A stretch of 64,000 bases of DNA from Desulfocarbo indianensis (GTDB lineage Bacteria; Desulfobacterota; Desulfarculia; Desulfarculales; Desulfarculaceae). The notes beneath the pieces are model-generated. The model was not told where the DNA came from. It saw only the letters and a list, made by a program, of their open reading frames with translations, and ran no database searches. The stretch spans positions 186,001 through 250,000 of the forward strand of contig LBMP01000003.1 in NCBI GenBank assembly GCA_001184205.1. Direction: 5' to 3'. Below are positions 35,483 to 43,301 of this stretch, piece after piece. Both the position numbers and the translations under genes were made by a program. Each line of letters starts with the position of its first letter. Within the stretch, counting starts at the first letter, position 1.

Positions 35483-36759
35483 TCATCGCCCTGATCGTCT
35501 GCTTCTGCGCCTTGCTGCTTTTGGGCATGCCCATCAGCGTGATGCTGGCGGCCACCACGGCCGTGGCCCTGCTTTTTTTCACCGACACGCCCTTGACCAT
35601 CCTGGTCCAGCAGATTTTCAACGCGCTGGACAATTCCGTGCTGCAAGCCATTCCTTTTTTCATTCTGGCCGGCGGCATCATGACCGAAGGCGCCTTGGCC
35701 CGCCGCCTCATCGACGTGATGAACCTCTTGGTGGGCCGCATCAGGGGCGGCCTGGCCATGGCCACGGTGGTGGCCTGCGTGTTCTTCGCCGCCCTTTCCG
35801 GCTCCTCGCCGGCCACGGTGGTGGCCATCGGCTCCATCATGTACCCCGCTCTGTTAAAGGCGGGCTATGGCCGCGACTTCACCACCGGCCTCATAACCTC
35901 GGCCGGCTCGCTGGGCATCGTCATTCCCCCCTCCATTCCCATGATCCTCTATTGCCTGGTGATGAACACCTCGGTGGCCGAGCTTTTCATGGCCGGCATC
36001 GTGCCGGGCCTCCTTATCGGCGGCGTGCTCATCGGCTATACCTATACGCTCGCCCATAAAAACGATTGGCGTCACACCCGCCATTATTCCCCGCGCGAGG
36101 CGCTGCAAATCATTATCAAGGGCATTTGGGCCCTCTTGTTGCCGGTGATCGTCTTGGGCGGCATTTACGCGGGCTTTTTCACTCCCACCGAGGCCGCGGC
36201 GGTGAGCGTGATTTACGCCCTTTTGGTGGAGTTCCTTTTCTACCGCGAGTTGACCCTGAAACGCCTGTTCAAGGTCACCCGCGATTCCGCCCTCCTCAGC
36301 TCCTGCCTGCTTTTCATCCTGGCCTGCGCCATGACTTTCGTCTGGCTGCTCACCGCCGAGCAATTGCCCAACAAACTGGCCGATATCATCATCAACTACG
36401 TTGACAGCTGGTGGATGTTCCTGCTTCTGATTTCCATCTTCTTCCTGATCACCGGCGCGGCCATGGACGCCGTGAGCGCCATGATCGTTCTTTCGCCCCT
36501 GTTCGCCGAAACCCTCACCCGCTACGGCATCGATTACATTCACTACGGCATCGTCATGGTGCTCATGATCGAGTTCGGTTTTCTCACGCCGCCCTTTGGC
36601 CTCAATCTTTTCGTCTCCATGGGCATCACCGCCCAGCCGCTGACCTCGGTTGCCAAGGCCACGGCCCCCTTCCTGATTCTCCTGATCGTCTGCGTGCTCT
36701 TGGTGACGTTCATTCCGGACATCTCCCTGTTCCTTCCCAAACTCCTGTTGCGCAAATAG
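35479..36759 (+). CDS. dctM: TRAP transporter large permease (DctM)
   Basis: 426 residues with about 12 TM helices. Family motifs: IPFFILAGGIMTEG, FAALSGSSPATVVAIGSIMYPAL, AGSLGIVIPPSIPMILYC and FGFLTPPFGLNLFVSMGI. It moves the solute with Na+ in TRAP systems. The start ATG 35479 overlaps the dctQ stop. Last gene of the operon. Confidence 0.93.
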   Translation: MIIALIVCFCALLLLGMPISVMLAATTAVALLFFTDTPLTILVQQIFNALDNSVLQAIPFFILAGGIMTEGALARRLIDVMNLLVGRIRGGLAMATVVACVFFAALSGSSPATVVAIGSIMYPALLKAGYGRDFTTGLITSAGSLGIVIPPSIPMILYCLVMNTSVAELFMAGIVPGLLIGGVLIGYTYTLAHKNDWRHTRHYSPREALQIIIKGIWALLLPVIVLGGIYAGFFTPTEAAAVSVIYALLVEFLFYRELTLKRLFKVTRDSALLSSCLLFILACAMTFVWLLTAEQLPNKLADIIINYVDSWWMFLLLISIFFLITGAAMDAVSAMIVLSPLFAETLTRYGIDYIHYGIVMVLMIEFGFLTPPFGLNLFVSMGITAQPLTSVAKATAPFLILLIVCVLLVTFIPDISLFLPKLLLRK

Positions 36760-36829
36760 ACGTATTGACCTGCCAGGACTTTTCCGTATAGCCTATACAT
36801 ATCTGTCAGATTATTGGGGGGTTGAGGTC

Positions 36830-38569
36830 ATGGCTCCGCTGAAGCCCTTGAGCGACTGGCTGCACGGACACTGGGAATGGGCGATCGTCATCGCCGTCCT
36901 GGTCATCCTGGCCGTGCTGGCCCTCCGCTCATTGCGATCCAAAAACCTCGCCGCCCTGTTCCCGGTGGAGCGCATCCAAAAGAGCTTCGCGCGCAAATAC
37001 CCCTTCTCCAACGGTGACAACCAGGTGGAATTGAAGGGCCTGGCCGAGGTGGTGCAATACCTCCACGTCATGCCGCCCAAATACGCTCCCCCCCCCGGCG
37101 TCAGGGCGGCGCTGGCGGGCTTGGAGGTGGGGGACCCGGCGGCTGCGCGAAAGCTTTTCAAGGCCGTTCAGGCCAAGGAATCCGGCAAGGGAGCAGGCTC
37201 CCGCTTGCGCGCCGCCAAAGCCGCCCGCCATTTGGCCGCCCTGGCCATGTTCAGCGACCCGGAGCGCGCCATAACCCACTATCGCCAGTCGCTGGAACTG
37301 GACCCCAAGGACCCGGCGGTGTGGAACCGTTTGGGCCTTTTGCTCCTGCGGCGGGGGGAGATGGCCCAGGCCGAGGACGCCTATGGCCAGGTGCTGGCCA
37401 TAGGCAAGAGCCAGGGCAACGCCCAGGTGCAGGCCACGGCCTATTCCAACCTGGGCCTCATCCATTGGAGCATGGGCTATCTCGAGCATGCCGAGGAAAT
37501 GTACCGGAAATCCCTGGCCATAGAAAAGGAACTGCTCCGCAAGGAGGGCATGGCCGACGATTACGCCAACCTGGGCCTGGTGCTGCAATTGAAAGGCGAC
37601 CACGCGCGCGCTGAATACATGTTCCAAAAATGCCTGGAGCTGGAGATCGACCTCGGCCGCTCCCCAGGCGTTTCACGGGCCTACGCGGGCCTGGGCATGG
37701 CCCAACAGAGCCAGGGCAATCTTTCCGAGGCGGAAAGAAACCTGGGCCTGGCCATGGAAATGGAAGAGGAACTGGGCCGCCGGGATTATCTGGGCTCGAT
37801 CTACAACAGCCTGGGCATGGTTCATCAAGCCAACGGCCGCCTGGAAGACGCCGAGACCATGTATTGGCGTTCCTTTGACATGGAAAAGGCCATGAAGCGC
37901 CAGACCGGCATGGCCGCGGCTTATCGGAACCTGGCCTTGATTTCCAAGAAGCGGAGCTACCTGAACCAAGCGGAGGAAATCTACCGCAAGGCCTTGCGCC
38001 TCGACCAAAGGGCCGAGAGCATAAAAGGCACGGCCCACGATTACATGGGGTTGGGCAACATCCTTTTCACCCGGGGCGATTGGCAAGGCGCCGAGGAAAT
38101 GTACCAGCAGGCCGTGGAGATATTCGAAAGCCTGGGAGACATGGAAGGCATTGCCGACGGGTTCGAAAGCCTGGGCGTGGTTTATTCCAACAGCGGCCGC
38201 CAGGAACAGGCCGTGAAAATCCTCGAGAAGTCCCTGGGCATCAATCTCTACCTGGGGCGCAAGGAGAGCCTGGGACAGAGCTACGGCAAGCTGGGCAACG
38301 CCTACTCGGCCAAGCGCAACCTGGACAAGGCCGAAACCATGTATCTGCGGGCCTTGGCCATTGACCAGGAACTGGAAAACCAGGAGGCTCTGGCCAGCGA
38401 CTATTACAACCTGGGCGCACTCTACGAGGAGCGGTTGGACCTGGCCCAGGCGGAGATATACTACGGGCGCGCCTTGCTGATCTACGAGGAGCGGGATTCA
38501 AAACCCCAAATCGAACTCATGAAAAGCCTCTTGGAGGGGCTGCGCCAGGAATCGCGCAAGATGGTGTGA
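36830..38569 (+). CDS. Membrane-anchored tetratricopeptide repeat protein
   Basis: 579 residues. One N-terminal TM helix (~15-34) and then a soluble domain made almost wholly of TPR units. From about residue 140 the repeat period is close to 40 residues and ten or so units can be counted by the recurring pattern Y-x-N-L-G then A-E-x-M-Y (for example YSNLGLIHWSMGYLEHAEEM, YNSLGMVHQANGRLEDAETM, YGKLGNAYSAKRNLDKAETM). Such repeats form scaffolds. No enzymatic domain. The partner is not evident from neighbours (TRAP upstream, MscS downstream on the other strand). Confidence 0.87.
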   Translation: MAPLKPLSDWLHGHWEWAIVIAVLVILAVLALRSLRSKNLAALFPVERIQKSFARKYPFSNGDNQVELKGLAEVVQYLHVMPPKYAPPPGVRAALAGLEVGDPAAARKLFKAVQAKESGKGAGSRLRAAKAARHLAALAMFSDPERAITHYRQSLELDPKDPAVWNRLGLLLLRRGEMAQAEDAYGQVLAIGKSQGNAQVQATAYSNLGLIHWSMGYLEHAEEMYRKSLAIEKELLRKEGMADDYANLGLVLQLKGDHARAEYMFQKCLELEIDLGRSPGVSRAYAGLGMAQQSQGNLSEAERNLGLAMEMEEELGRRDYLGSIYNSLGMVHQANGRLEDAETMYWRSFDMEKAMKRQTGMAAAYRNLALISKKRSYLNQAEEIYRKALRLDQRAESIKGTAHDYMGLGNILFTRGDWQGAEEMYQQAVEIFESLGDMEGIADGFESLGVVYSNSGRQEQAVKILEKSLGINLYLGRKESLGQSYGKLGNAYSAKRNLDKAETMYLRALAIDQELENQEALASDYYNLGALYEERLDLAQAEIYYGRALLIYEERDSKPQIELMKSLLEGLRQESRKMV

Positions 38570-38624
38570 CTCGCCTGCTCCGGCCCTTGCCGCGCCGCCT
38601 TCAGGGCGGGGCGCGCCTCTCGCC

Positions 38625-39743
38625 CTAATCCTTTGGCTCGCCGGCCTGCGGGGCATCCCCAACCCCGTCGCCCGCTTCATGGGCCTGCGCGGCTCCTTTC
38701 GCGAAATGAACCACCCGCTGCGGAAAGGGTATCTCAATCCCGGTCTGGGTCAGTTTCTTGTAGATGTTCTTGTTGATCTCGTGCAGGATGCGGCCCCGGT
38801 CCGCGGGATTGTGCACCCAGGCCAACAGTTCGAAGTCCAGAGAGGATTCGCCGAAGCGCCTGAAGCGGACCCTGGGCGCGGGCGAAGGCAGAATCTCGGG
38901 CAGTCCCTCCAGGGCGCCCAGGAGCGCTTGCTCCACCTGCTCCGGGTCCGAGTCATAGCCCACCCCCACCGCCGCCCGCACGCGGTAGCGCGGCACCTGG
39001 CCGCTTTCGTTGATGATCTTGGCGTTGGCCATCACCGCGTTGGGTATGGTGATCAAAACATCGTCGCGGGTGAGTAGCCTGGTGGAGCGCACGCCGATAT
39101 CAACCACCTGCCCGCGCTCGCCCGGCCCCAAATCAATGTAGTCGCCCAGGCGGTAGGGCCGGTCCACGAAGATGCTGACCCCGCCGAAGAAATTGGCCAG
39201 GGTGTCCTTGGAGGCCAAGGCCACGGCGGCGGTGACGATGCCGGCCGAGGCCAAGAGCGGGGTCACGTTGACGTGCCACAGGTCCAACAGCCAAAAAGCG
39301 CTGTGCGCCAGGAGGATCACCATGATGAGGTTATCCAGGAGGGGCAGCGCCGAGATGAGCGCGGTGTCGCCGTGCTTTCTTTTGATCAATACCTTGAAGA
39401 TGGTGCGGGAAAGCCGGATGGCCACCAGGGTCCATAGGATCAAAAGCACGGAATAGATCAGGCGGGAGGCGGTATTGACCACGTGGTCGTCGTCAAAAAA
39501 CAGCTTTACCGCCAACACCGCGCCGGCCAGGATAACGCTCCACTGGACCGGCCGGTGCAGTTGTTTTATTATGTCATCGTCCAGGTTGGTGTCGGTTTTC
39601 CTGGTTAACTTTTTGATGATACCCGTGAAGGCTAAATCCGCTAACTTAGCCAAAACAACCGCGGCCAAGATCATGGCCGCCCCCAAAACATAGGGGTGCT
39701 GGTTCAGCCAAGCCCAGGCGTCTGCCATAGATTCGAGGATCAT
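38625..39743 (-). CDS. Small-conductance mechanosensitive channel (MscS family)
   Basis: 372 residues. Five or so N-terminal TM segments, then the MscS pore helix and beta domain: LLASAGIVTAAVALASKDTLANFFGGVSIF, DYIDLGPGERGQVVDIGVRSTRLLTRDD and ITIPNAVMANAKIIN. A short charged C-terminal tail follows. It releases solutes on osmotic downshock. Start ATG 39743, preceded by AGGGAGG and AAAAAAGGA, is preferred over a longer frame to 39818. Confidence 0.93.
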   Translation of the reverse strand: MILESMADAWAWLNQHPYVLGAAMILAAVVLAKLADLAFTGIIKKLTRKTDTNLDDDIIKQLHRPVQWSVILAGAVLAVKLFFDDDHVVNTASRLIYSVLLILWTLVAIRLSRTIFKVLIKRKHGDTALISALPLLDNLIMVILLAHSAFWLLDLWHVNVTPLLASAGIVTAAVALASKDTLANFFGGVSIFVDRPYRLGDYIDLGPGERGQVVDIGVRSTRLLTRDDVLITIPNAVMANAKIINESGQVPRYRVRAAVGVGYDSDPEQVEQALLGALEGLPEILPSPAPRVRFRRFGESSLDFELLAWVHNPADRGRILHEINKNIYKKLTQTGIEIPFPQRVVHFAKGAAQAHEAGDGVGDAPQAGEPKD

Positions 39744-39910
39744 TCCTTTTTTCCTCCCTGCCGCCTGGCGGATGACCCAATGGTCCGCGATCCGACACCA
39801 AGGAGCGGCGTGCTTCAAGCGGAGATATTACCAGCAGTGGCGCTGAGTGGGCAAATTCGACTTAGACGCGCGCGAGGCTCATGGGGCGCAGCGTAACCAT
39901 GGAGGATCAA

Positions 39911-40693
39911 GTGAGGTTATCGGCGGTCAGGCTGACGTTCTGCAGAGCAATCGCCCTATTGGCTTTAATGGGCTTGTTGGTGACCGCGGGCTGCGCCGGC
40001 AAGGTGCCCAGCCAGCCTCCCCGGCCCGGAGATAAACGGCCGGCCACCCAAAGACCCTACACCGTATTGGGCAAGACCTATCATCCGGTGGATTCCGCCC
40101 ACGGCTTTCGCGAGTCGGGCTATGCATCCTGGTACGGCCCCAATTTTCACGGCAAGCGCACCAGCAACGGCGAAGTCTACGACATGGACCAGATGACCGC
40201 CGCCCACAAGACCCTGCCCATGAACACCTTCGTGGAGGTAACCAACCTGGACAACCAGAGCAAGGCGGTGGTGCGCATCAATGACCGGGGTCCCTTTGTG
40301 GACGGCCGGATCATTGATTTGAGCCGCGCCGCCGCCCGGCAATTGGGGGTATACGGCCCGGGCACCGCCAAGGTGGAGGTCGTGGCCCTGGGCTTCAAAA
40401 AGGAAGGCCGCCCCATAAGCGACCAGCCCTCGGACTACACCCCGGCCGCCTCCTACCGCACCGGCCCCTTCACCGTGCAGGTGGGCGCTTTTGTCAGCGA
40501 AAGCAACGCCTGGCGCCTGGCCGCCTCGCTCAGGCCCACCTGGGGCCAGGTGGCGGTGGTGCGTTACGACCGGGGAGACCAGGTGTTTCACCGGGTGAGG
40601 GTGGGCAAGGTCAACGACCTGGATGAGGCCAAGGCGCTACAGGAAAAGCTGAGGCAAGCCGGCTTCAGCCAGGCCTTCGCCGTGGGCTGGTAG
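39911..40693 (+). CDS. rlpA: RlpA-like septal lytic transglycosylase lipoprotein with SPOR domain
   Basis: 260 residues. A lipoprotein signal ends LLVTAGC (Cys ~28). The DPBB/RlpA domain lies at ~85-180: ASWYGPNFHGKRTSNGEVYDM, MTAAHKTLPMNTFVEVTNL, INDRGPFVDGRIIDLSRAAA. A SPOR-type domain ends the protein (FTVQVGAFVSESNAWRLAASL, RVRVGKVNDLDEAKAL), which targets denuded glycan at the division septum. I pick GTG 39911 because GGAGG lies 5 nt upstream and the signal peptide then starts directly; ATGs at 39881 and 39899 would add 10 or 4 residues before it. Confidence 0.92.
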   Translation: MRLSAVRLTFCRAIALLALMGLLVTAGCAGKVPSQPPRPGDKRPATQRPYTVLGKTYHPVDSAHGFRESGYASWYGPNFHGKRTSNGEVYDMDQMTAAHKTLPMNTFVEVTNLDNQSKAVVRINDRGPFVDGRIIDLSRAAARQLGVYGPGTAKVEVVALGFKKEGRPISDQPSDYTPAASYRTGPFTVQVGAFVSESNAWRLAASLRPTWGQVAVVRYDRGDQVFHRVRVGKVNDLDEAKALQEKLRQAGFSQAFAVGW

Positions 40694-40829
40694 GCCCCGG
40701 CAACCCAGACCGGCCAGCGGGCCCACGGGTCTTGGCCCTTAACCTAAATCGGGGGCACGGCACTTACGTCCAGGTGAGCGCGCAAGGCGGGCGGATCCCC
40801 CCATGCCGGCCCGCCATGCCCGCCGCGCG

Positions 40830-41312
40830 CTACATGTCGGGGCCGCCCACCTGTTTCCAGTTGGTGACCACGTTGCCCATTATGTAGACCTGCTCTTTTT
40901 GCAAGGCTTGCACGGCGATGAAGACCTCCTGGGTGGCGTAATCGGTGTGGCGGGCCAGGGCCTCGGCCAGGCTTACCATGAGCTGCTTTTGCTGCTTGGC
41001 GCTGACAAAGGCCGGGATGTAGATATCCACATATATCGGTTTTTTAAGCCCGGCGCCCCGGCAGCCGGGGCAGTATATGGCGTCGAAGGTCTGCCAGTAG
41101 CAAGTGACTTCCTTTTCCGCGAATCCCGTCTCGCGGGAAACATCGGCGCTGATCTTGGCCATGATCCGGCTCAGGTCGCCCTTCATGGGCAGGCTGGTTA
41201 TCTTGATCATGGGGTCGCCGGTCAGGGAAGGCGCGGCCTGGTCGCCGGCCAGGGTCGGGGAAGCGGAAAGCAGGAGAGCTAACATAGTAACAAGGATAAG
41301 TATTTTCACCAT
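40830..41312 (-). CDS. Secreted protein with tautomerase-like C-terminal part
   Basis: 160 residues with a signal peptide (~1-22, ending SPTLAG). From about residue 90, PIYVDIYIPAFVSAKQQKQLMVSLAEALARH and EVFIAVQALQKEQVYIMGNV look like the beta-alpha-beta of the 4-oxalocrotonate tautomerase/MIF fold. The N-terminal catalytic Pro of true tautomerases cannot be free here, since the domain is internal. A CxxC-like pair (IYCPGCRGAG) sits just before it. Start ATG 41312 with AAGGAGG. Function unknown. Confidence 0.6.
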   Translation of the reverse strand: MVKILILVTMLALLLSASPTLAGDQAAPSLTGDPMIKITSLPMKGDLSRIMAKISADVSRETGFAEKEVTCYWQTFDAIYCPGCRGAGLKKPIYVDIYIPAFVSAKQQKQLMVSLAEALARHTDYATQEVFIAVQALQKEQVYIMGNVVTNWKQVGGPDM

Positions 41313-41518
41313 ACGCCTCCTTTTCGGCAGATTTATTCCCGCCCGGCCAGGATGAAATCAGCCCTTAAGCGCTCTTTTCGAGCCATCACCACCTTGCGAT
41401 ATCCCCCCGCCTCGGGGATGAATATTTTTCAAGCAATATATCAGCGTGTTACCTGATCGGAAAAGCTGTTTTCCCGATCCCGCCGCGTGACTACAGTTGC
41501 ATGCGCCGGCAAAGAGAA

Positions 41519-41561
41519 CAACGCCCAGCCAATCCCGCCGAAAGGGGATGGATGGGCGTTG
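41519..41561 (-). terminator. Terminator-like hairpin downstream of ihfA
   Basis: CAACGCCCA (41519-41527) and TGGGCGTTG (41553-41561) form a 9-bp stem about 43 nt past the ihfA stop. The minus-strand flank TTCTCTTT is T-rich. Confidence 0.55.
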
Positions 41562-41603
41562 CTTGAATTTTTGGCTGGCGGGTATGCGGACCAGTACGGG
41601 CGG

Positions 41604-41888
41604 CTATTCGCCGTTGATCTGCTTGCGCAACACTCCCGAAGTCTTGAAAACCACCACCTTGCGCGCGCGGAGTTGAAGGTCGGCGCGGGTCTGGGGGTTG
41701 CGGCCCCGGCGGGCGGCCTTGTCCTTGACCATGAACTTCCCGAATCCACTGATCAAAATATCCTCACCTTGCGCCAAGGTGCCCTTGATGATTTCCAAGA
41801 GGCGCTCCACCACGTCGCGGGAACGGCTTTTAGGCAGCTGGGTTTCTTCATAGACGGTGTTTATTATGTTTTCTTTGGTAAGAGCCAC
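41604..41888 (-). CDS. ihfA: Integration host factor alpha / HU-family DNA-binding protein
   Basis: 94 residues. LTKENIINTVYEETQLPKSRSRDVV and GEDILISGFGKFMVKDKAARRGRNPQT match IHF-alpha; the beta-arm tip RRGRNPQT carries the intercalating Pro. It bends DNA, which matters for sigma54 promoters and site-specific recombination. The start is GTG 41888, preceded by GGAGGAAACC; the longer frame to 41939 has no ribosome-binding site. It lies next to ssrA. Confidence 0.92.
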   Translation of the reverse strand: MALTKENIINTVYEETQLPKSRSRDVVERLLEIIKGTLAQGEDILISGFGKFMVKDKAARRGRNPQTRADLQLRARKVVVFKTSGVLRKQINGE

Positions 41889-42100
41889 CTGCGGTTTCCT
41901 CCGAGCTATGCAAGATAAGGGCAAACTATGAGATATCACGAGCCATTTGGCAACCCGATCTTAGGGACTATGCACAATTGTCCTTGGATTGTCAACCCTG
42001 TAAATACTCGCCTATCTTGGCGAATAGCTCTTCGGGCATCTTGAAGGAGACGCTTGCGATGTATATATTTGTTTGACAGAGCCATTGAAAATTGAAGAAA

Positions 42101-42459
42101 GGGGGCGACACGGTTTCGACGGGGGCAGTTGATGCCCAAGTTGCATGCCGGGGCCTCACCGGCCCGTGACCCGGTGGGAAATAAAGTAATCGCAGACGAT
42201 TACGCATACGCCGTAGCCGCGTAAATAGGCTACCGTCCGCTCAGCCCATTCCCGCGGGGCTGATGTCGGGCGCCGACTAGTGGGATAGGTTTCCGGCATC
42301 GCCTGGCCGGCCGGAAACCGAAAACAAAGGCGAGGCTGGTTCGCCAGGAACCCTGTCAGTGGGGGTCCTTGAGAACGAGACTTTAAAACACTGAATAAGC
42401 ATGTAGACGCTTGGGTTGAAAGCCTTCGGACGGGGGTTCGATTCCCCCCGCCTCCACCA
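42101..42459 (+). ncRNA. ssrA: Transfer-messenger RNA (tmRNA)
   Basis: One-piece tmRNA of 359 nt. The 5' arm GGGGGCG followed by ACACGGTTTCGACGGGG pairs with the 3' part GTTCGATTCCCCCCGCCTCC-ACCA, giving the Ala-tRNA-like domain. The resume codon GCA is at 42192, and the tag ORF 42192-42224 encodes ADDYAYAVAA before TAA, so the peptide added to stalled proteins is (A)ADDYAYAVAA, ending in the protease-targeting AVAA. The 3' end marks the left boundary of the mobile element. Confidence 0.97.
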
Positions 42460-42471
42460 TTTAGAAAAGAC

Positions 42472-42519
42472 AAACCCGTCTCTCTGGGGTCATTCTCCGG
42501 GGTGACGGGTTTTCTTTTT
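42472..42519 (+). terminator. Terminator of tmRNA
   Basis: AAACCCGTC (42472-42480) pairs with GACGGGTTT (42504-42512), followed by TCTTTTT. Confidence 0.75.
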
Positions 42520-42820
42520 CCCCTTGTTTCTAAAGGGTTTGCGCCTGTTTCACATCTTTCCGAAGCACCTCTCCGCACCATCGATTCTCCCCATCTTCCA
42601 GCCTTTCTTTCTCTGTTTGGCCCCTGATTCTCTGTTTTCTCCGGACCAAGTCCGAAGCTCGTCCGGAAAGCTACATCCCTGATTGATAAGGGTTTGCGGC
42701 TGATTGCCATTTTGGGCGGTTGTCTTAGGTCATCGTTCGATGCCGCAACCGGACGTTTTTTTCGAAATCGCCCGCCTCGGCCATGAAAAGAAGCGCGGTC
42801 AACTCCGGCTTCCTGCCCCC
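42520..42820. other. Left-end non-coding region of the element
   Basis: About 300 bases without a credible gene. An 11-bp direct repeat AAGGGTTTGCG occurs at 42533-42543 and 42688-42698. Since the recombinase gene is adjacent, this is a likely place for attachment-site or regulatory sequence. Confidence 0.4.
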
Positions 42821-42852
42821 TAAAGAAGAAAAGCCGACGCTGATGGTCGGCT
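42821..42852 (-). terminator. Terminator of the recombinase operon
   Basis: Read on the minus strand, AGCCGAC, a 7-nt loop and GTCGGCT are followed by TTTTCTTCTTTA. It lies 27 nt past the ParB-like stop codon. Confidence 0.75.
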
Positions 42853-42878
42853 CTCTGGGGCGGTCTCCGGTCCGGTCG

Positions 42879-43301
42879 TCAGTCGGTGGCGAAGCCGAAC
42901 TGGCGGCGCTGCTCGGCCCAGTCCTCGGGAAAGGTCTGGGTCAGCTTGGCCAGCGATAACCCGTTTGGTTCCTCGCCGTTGATCAGGGCTTCGACGATGT
43001 CGGGGGCCAGGGTCGTCAGCTTGAGAATGCGGGCCACATACGAGCCATCGACGTCGAGGGTACGGGCAAGCTCGCTGATGGACTTGATCTGCCCGGATTC
43101 GAGGATGTCGGCCCAGGAAAAGGCCCTTCCCAGCGCCTGGAGGACGGCGGACTGCACCGGCTCCTGCGCCCCGGGGATATCCCCATCCAGGGCCTGGGGA
43201 GCGATGACCGTCTTGCGGCCGCGCATGCGCCGGATCAGCATCGGGATGTGGATCTGCAGGTTGCCGTTGTCGGCTACGGTAATGGTCGGCTTCATTTTCA
43301 T
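42879..43301 (-). CDS. ParB/KorB-like HTH protein
   Basis: 140 residues. The HTH region ISELARTLDVDGSYVARILKLTTLAPDIVEALINGE (split: helix pair at ~75-95, then LAPDIVEA) is typical of ParB/KorB DNA-binding domains; the N-terminal ParB CTPase part is missing. Its start overlaps the stop of the serine recombinase (ATGA), so the two are translationally coupled. It is the last gene of the DUF2924-recombinase operon. It may help direct the recombinase or repress the operon (inference). Confidence 0.65.
   Translation of the reverse strand: MKMKPTITVADNGNLQIHIPMLIRRMRGRKTVIAPQALDGDIPGAQEPVQSAVLQALGRAFSWADILESGQIKSISELARTLDVDGSYVARILKLTTLAPDIVEALINGEEPNGLSLAKLTQTFPEDWAEQRRQFGFATD

Noticed and set aside
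42156-42710. Minus-strand ORF of 184 aa over ssrA
   Set aside because: It is antisense to the tmRNA, which is certain from its tRNA-like ends and tag frame; such ORFs are a common annotation artefact.
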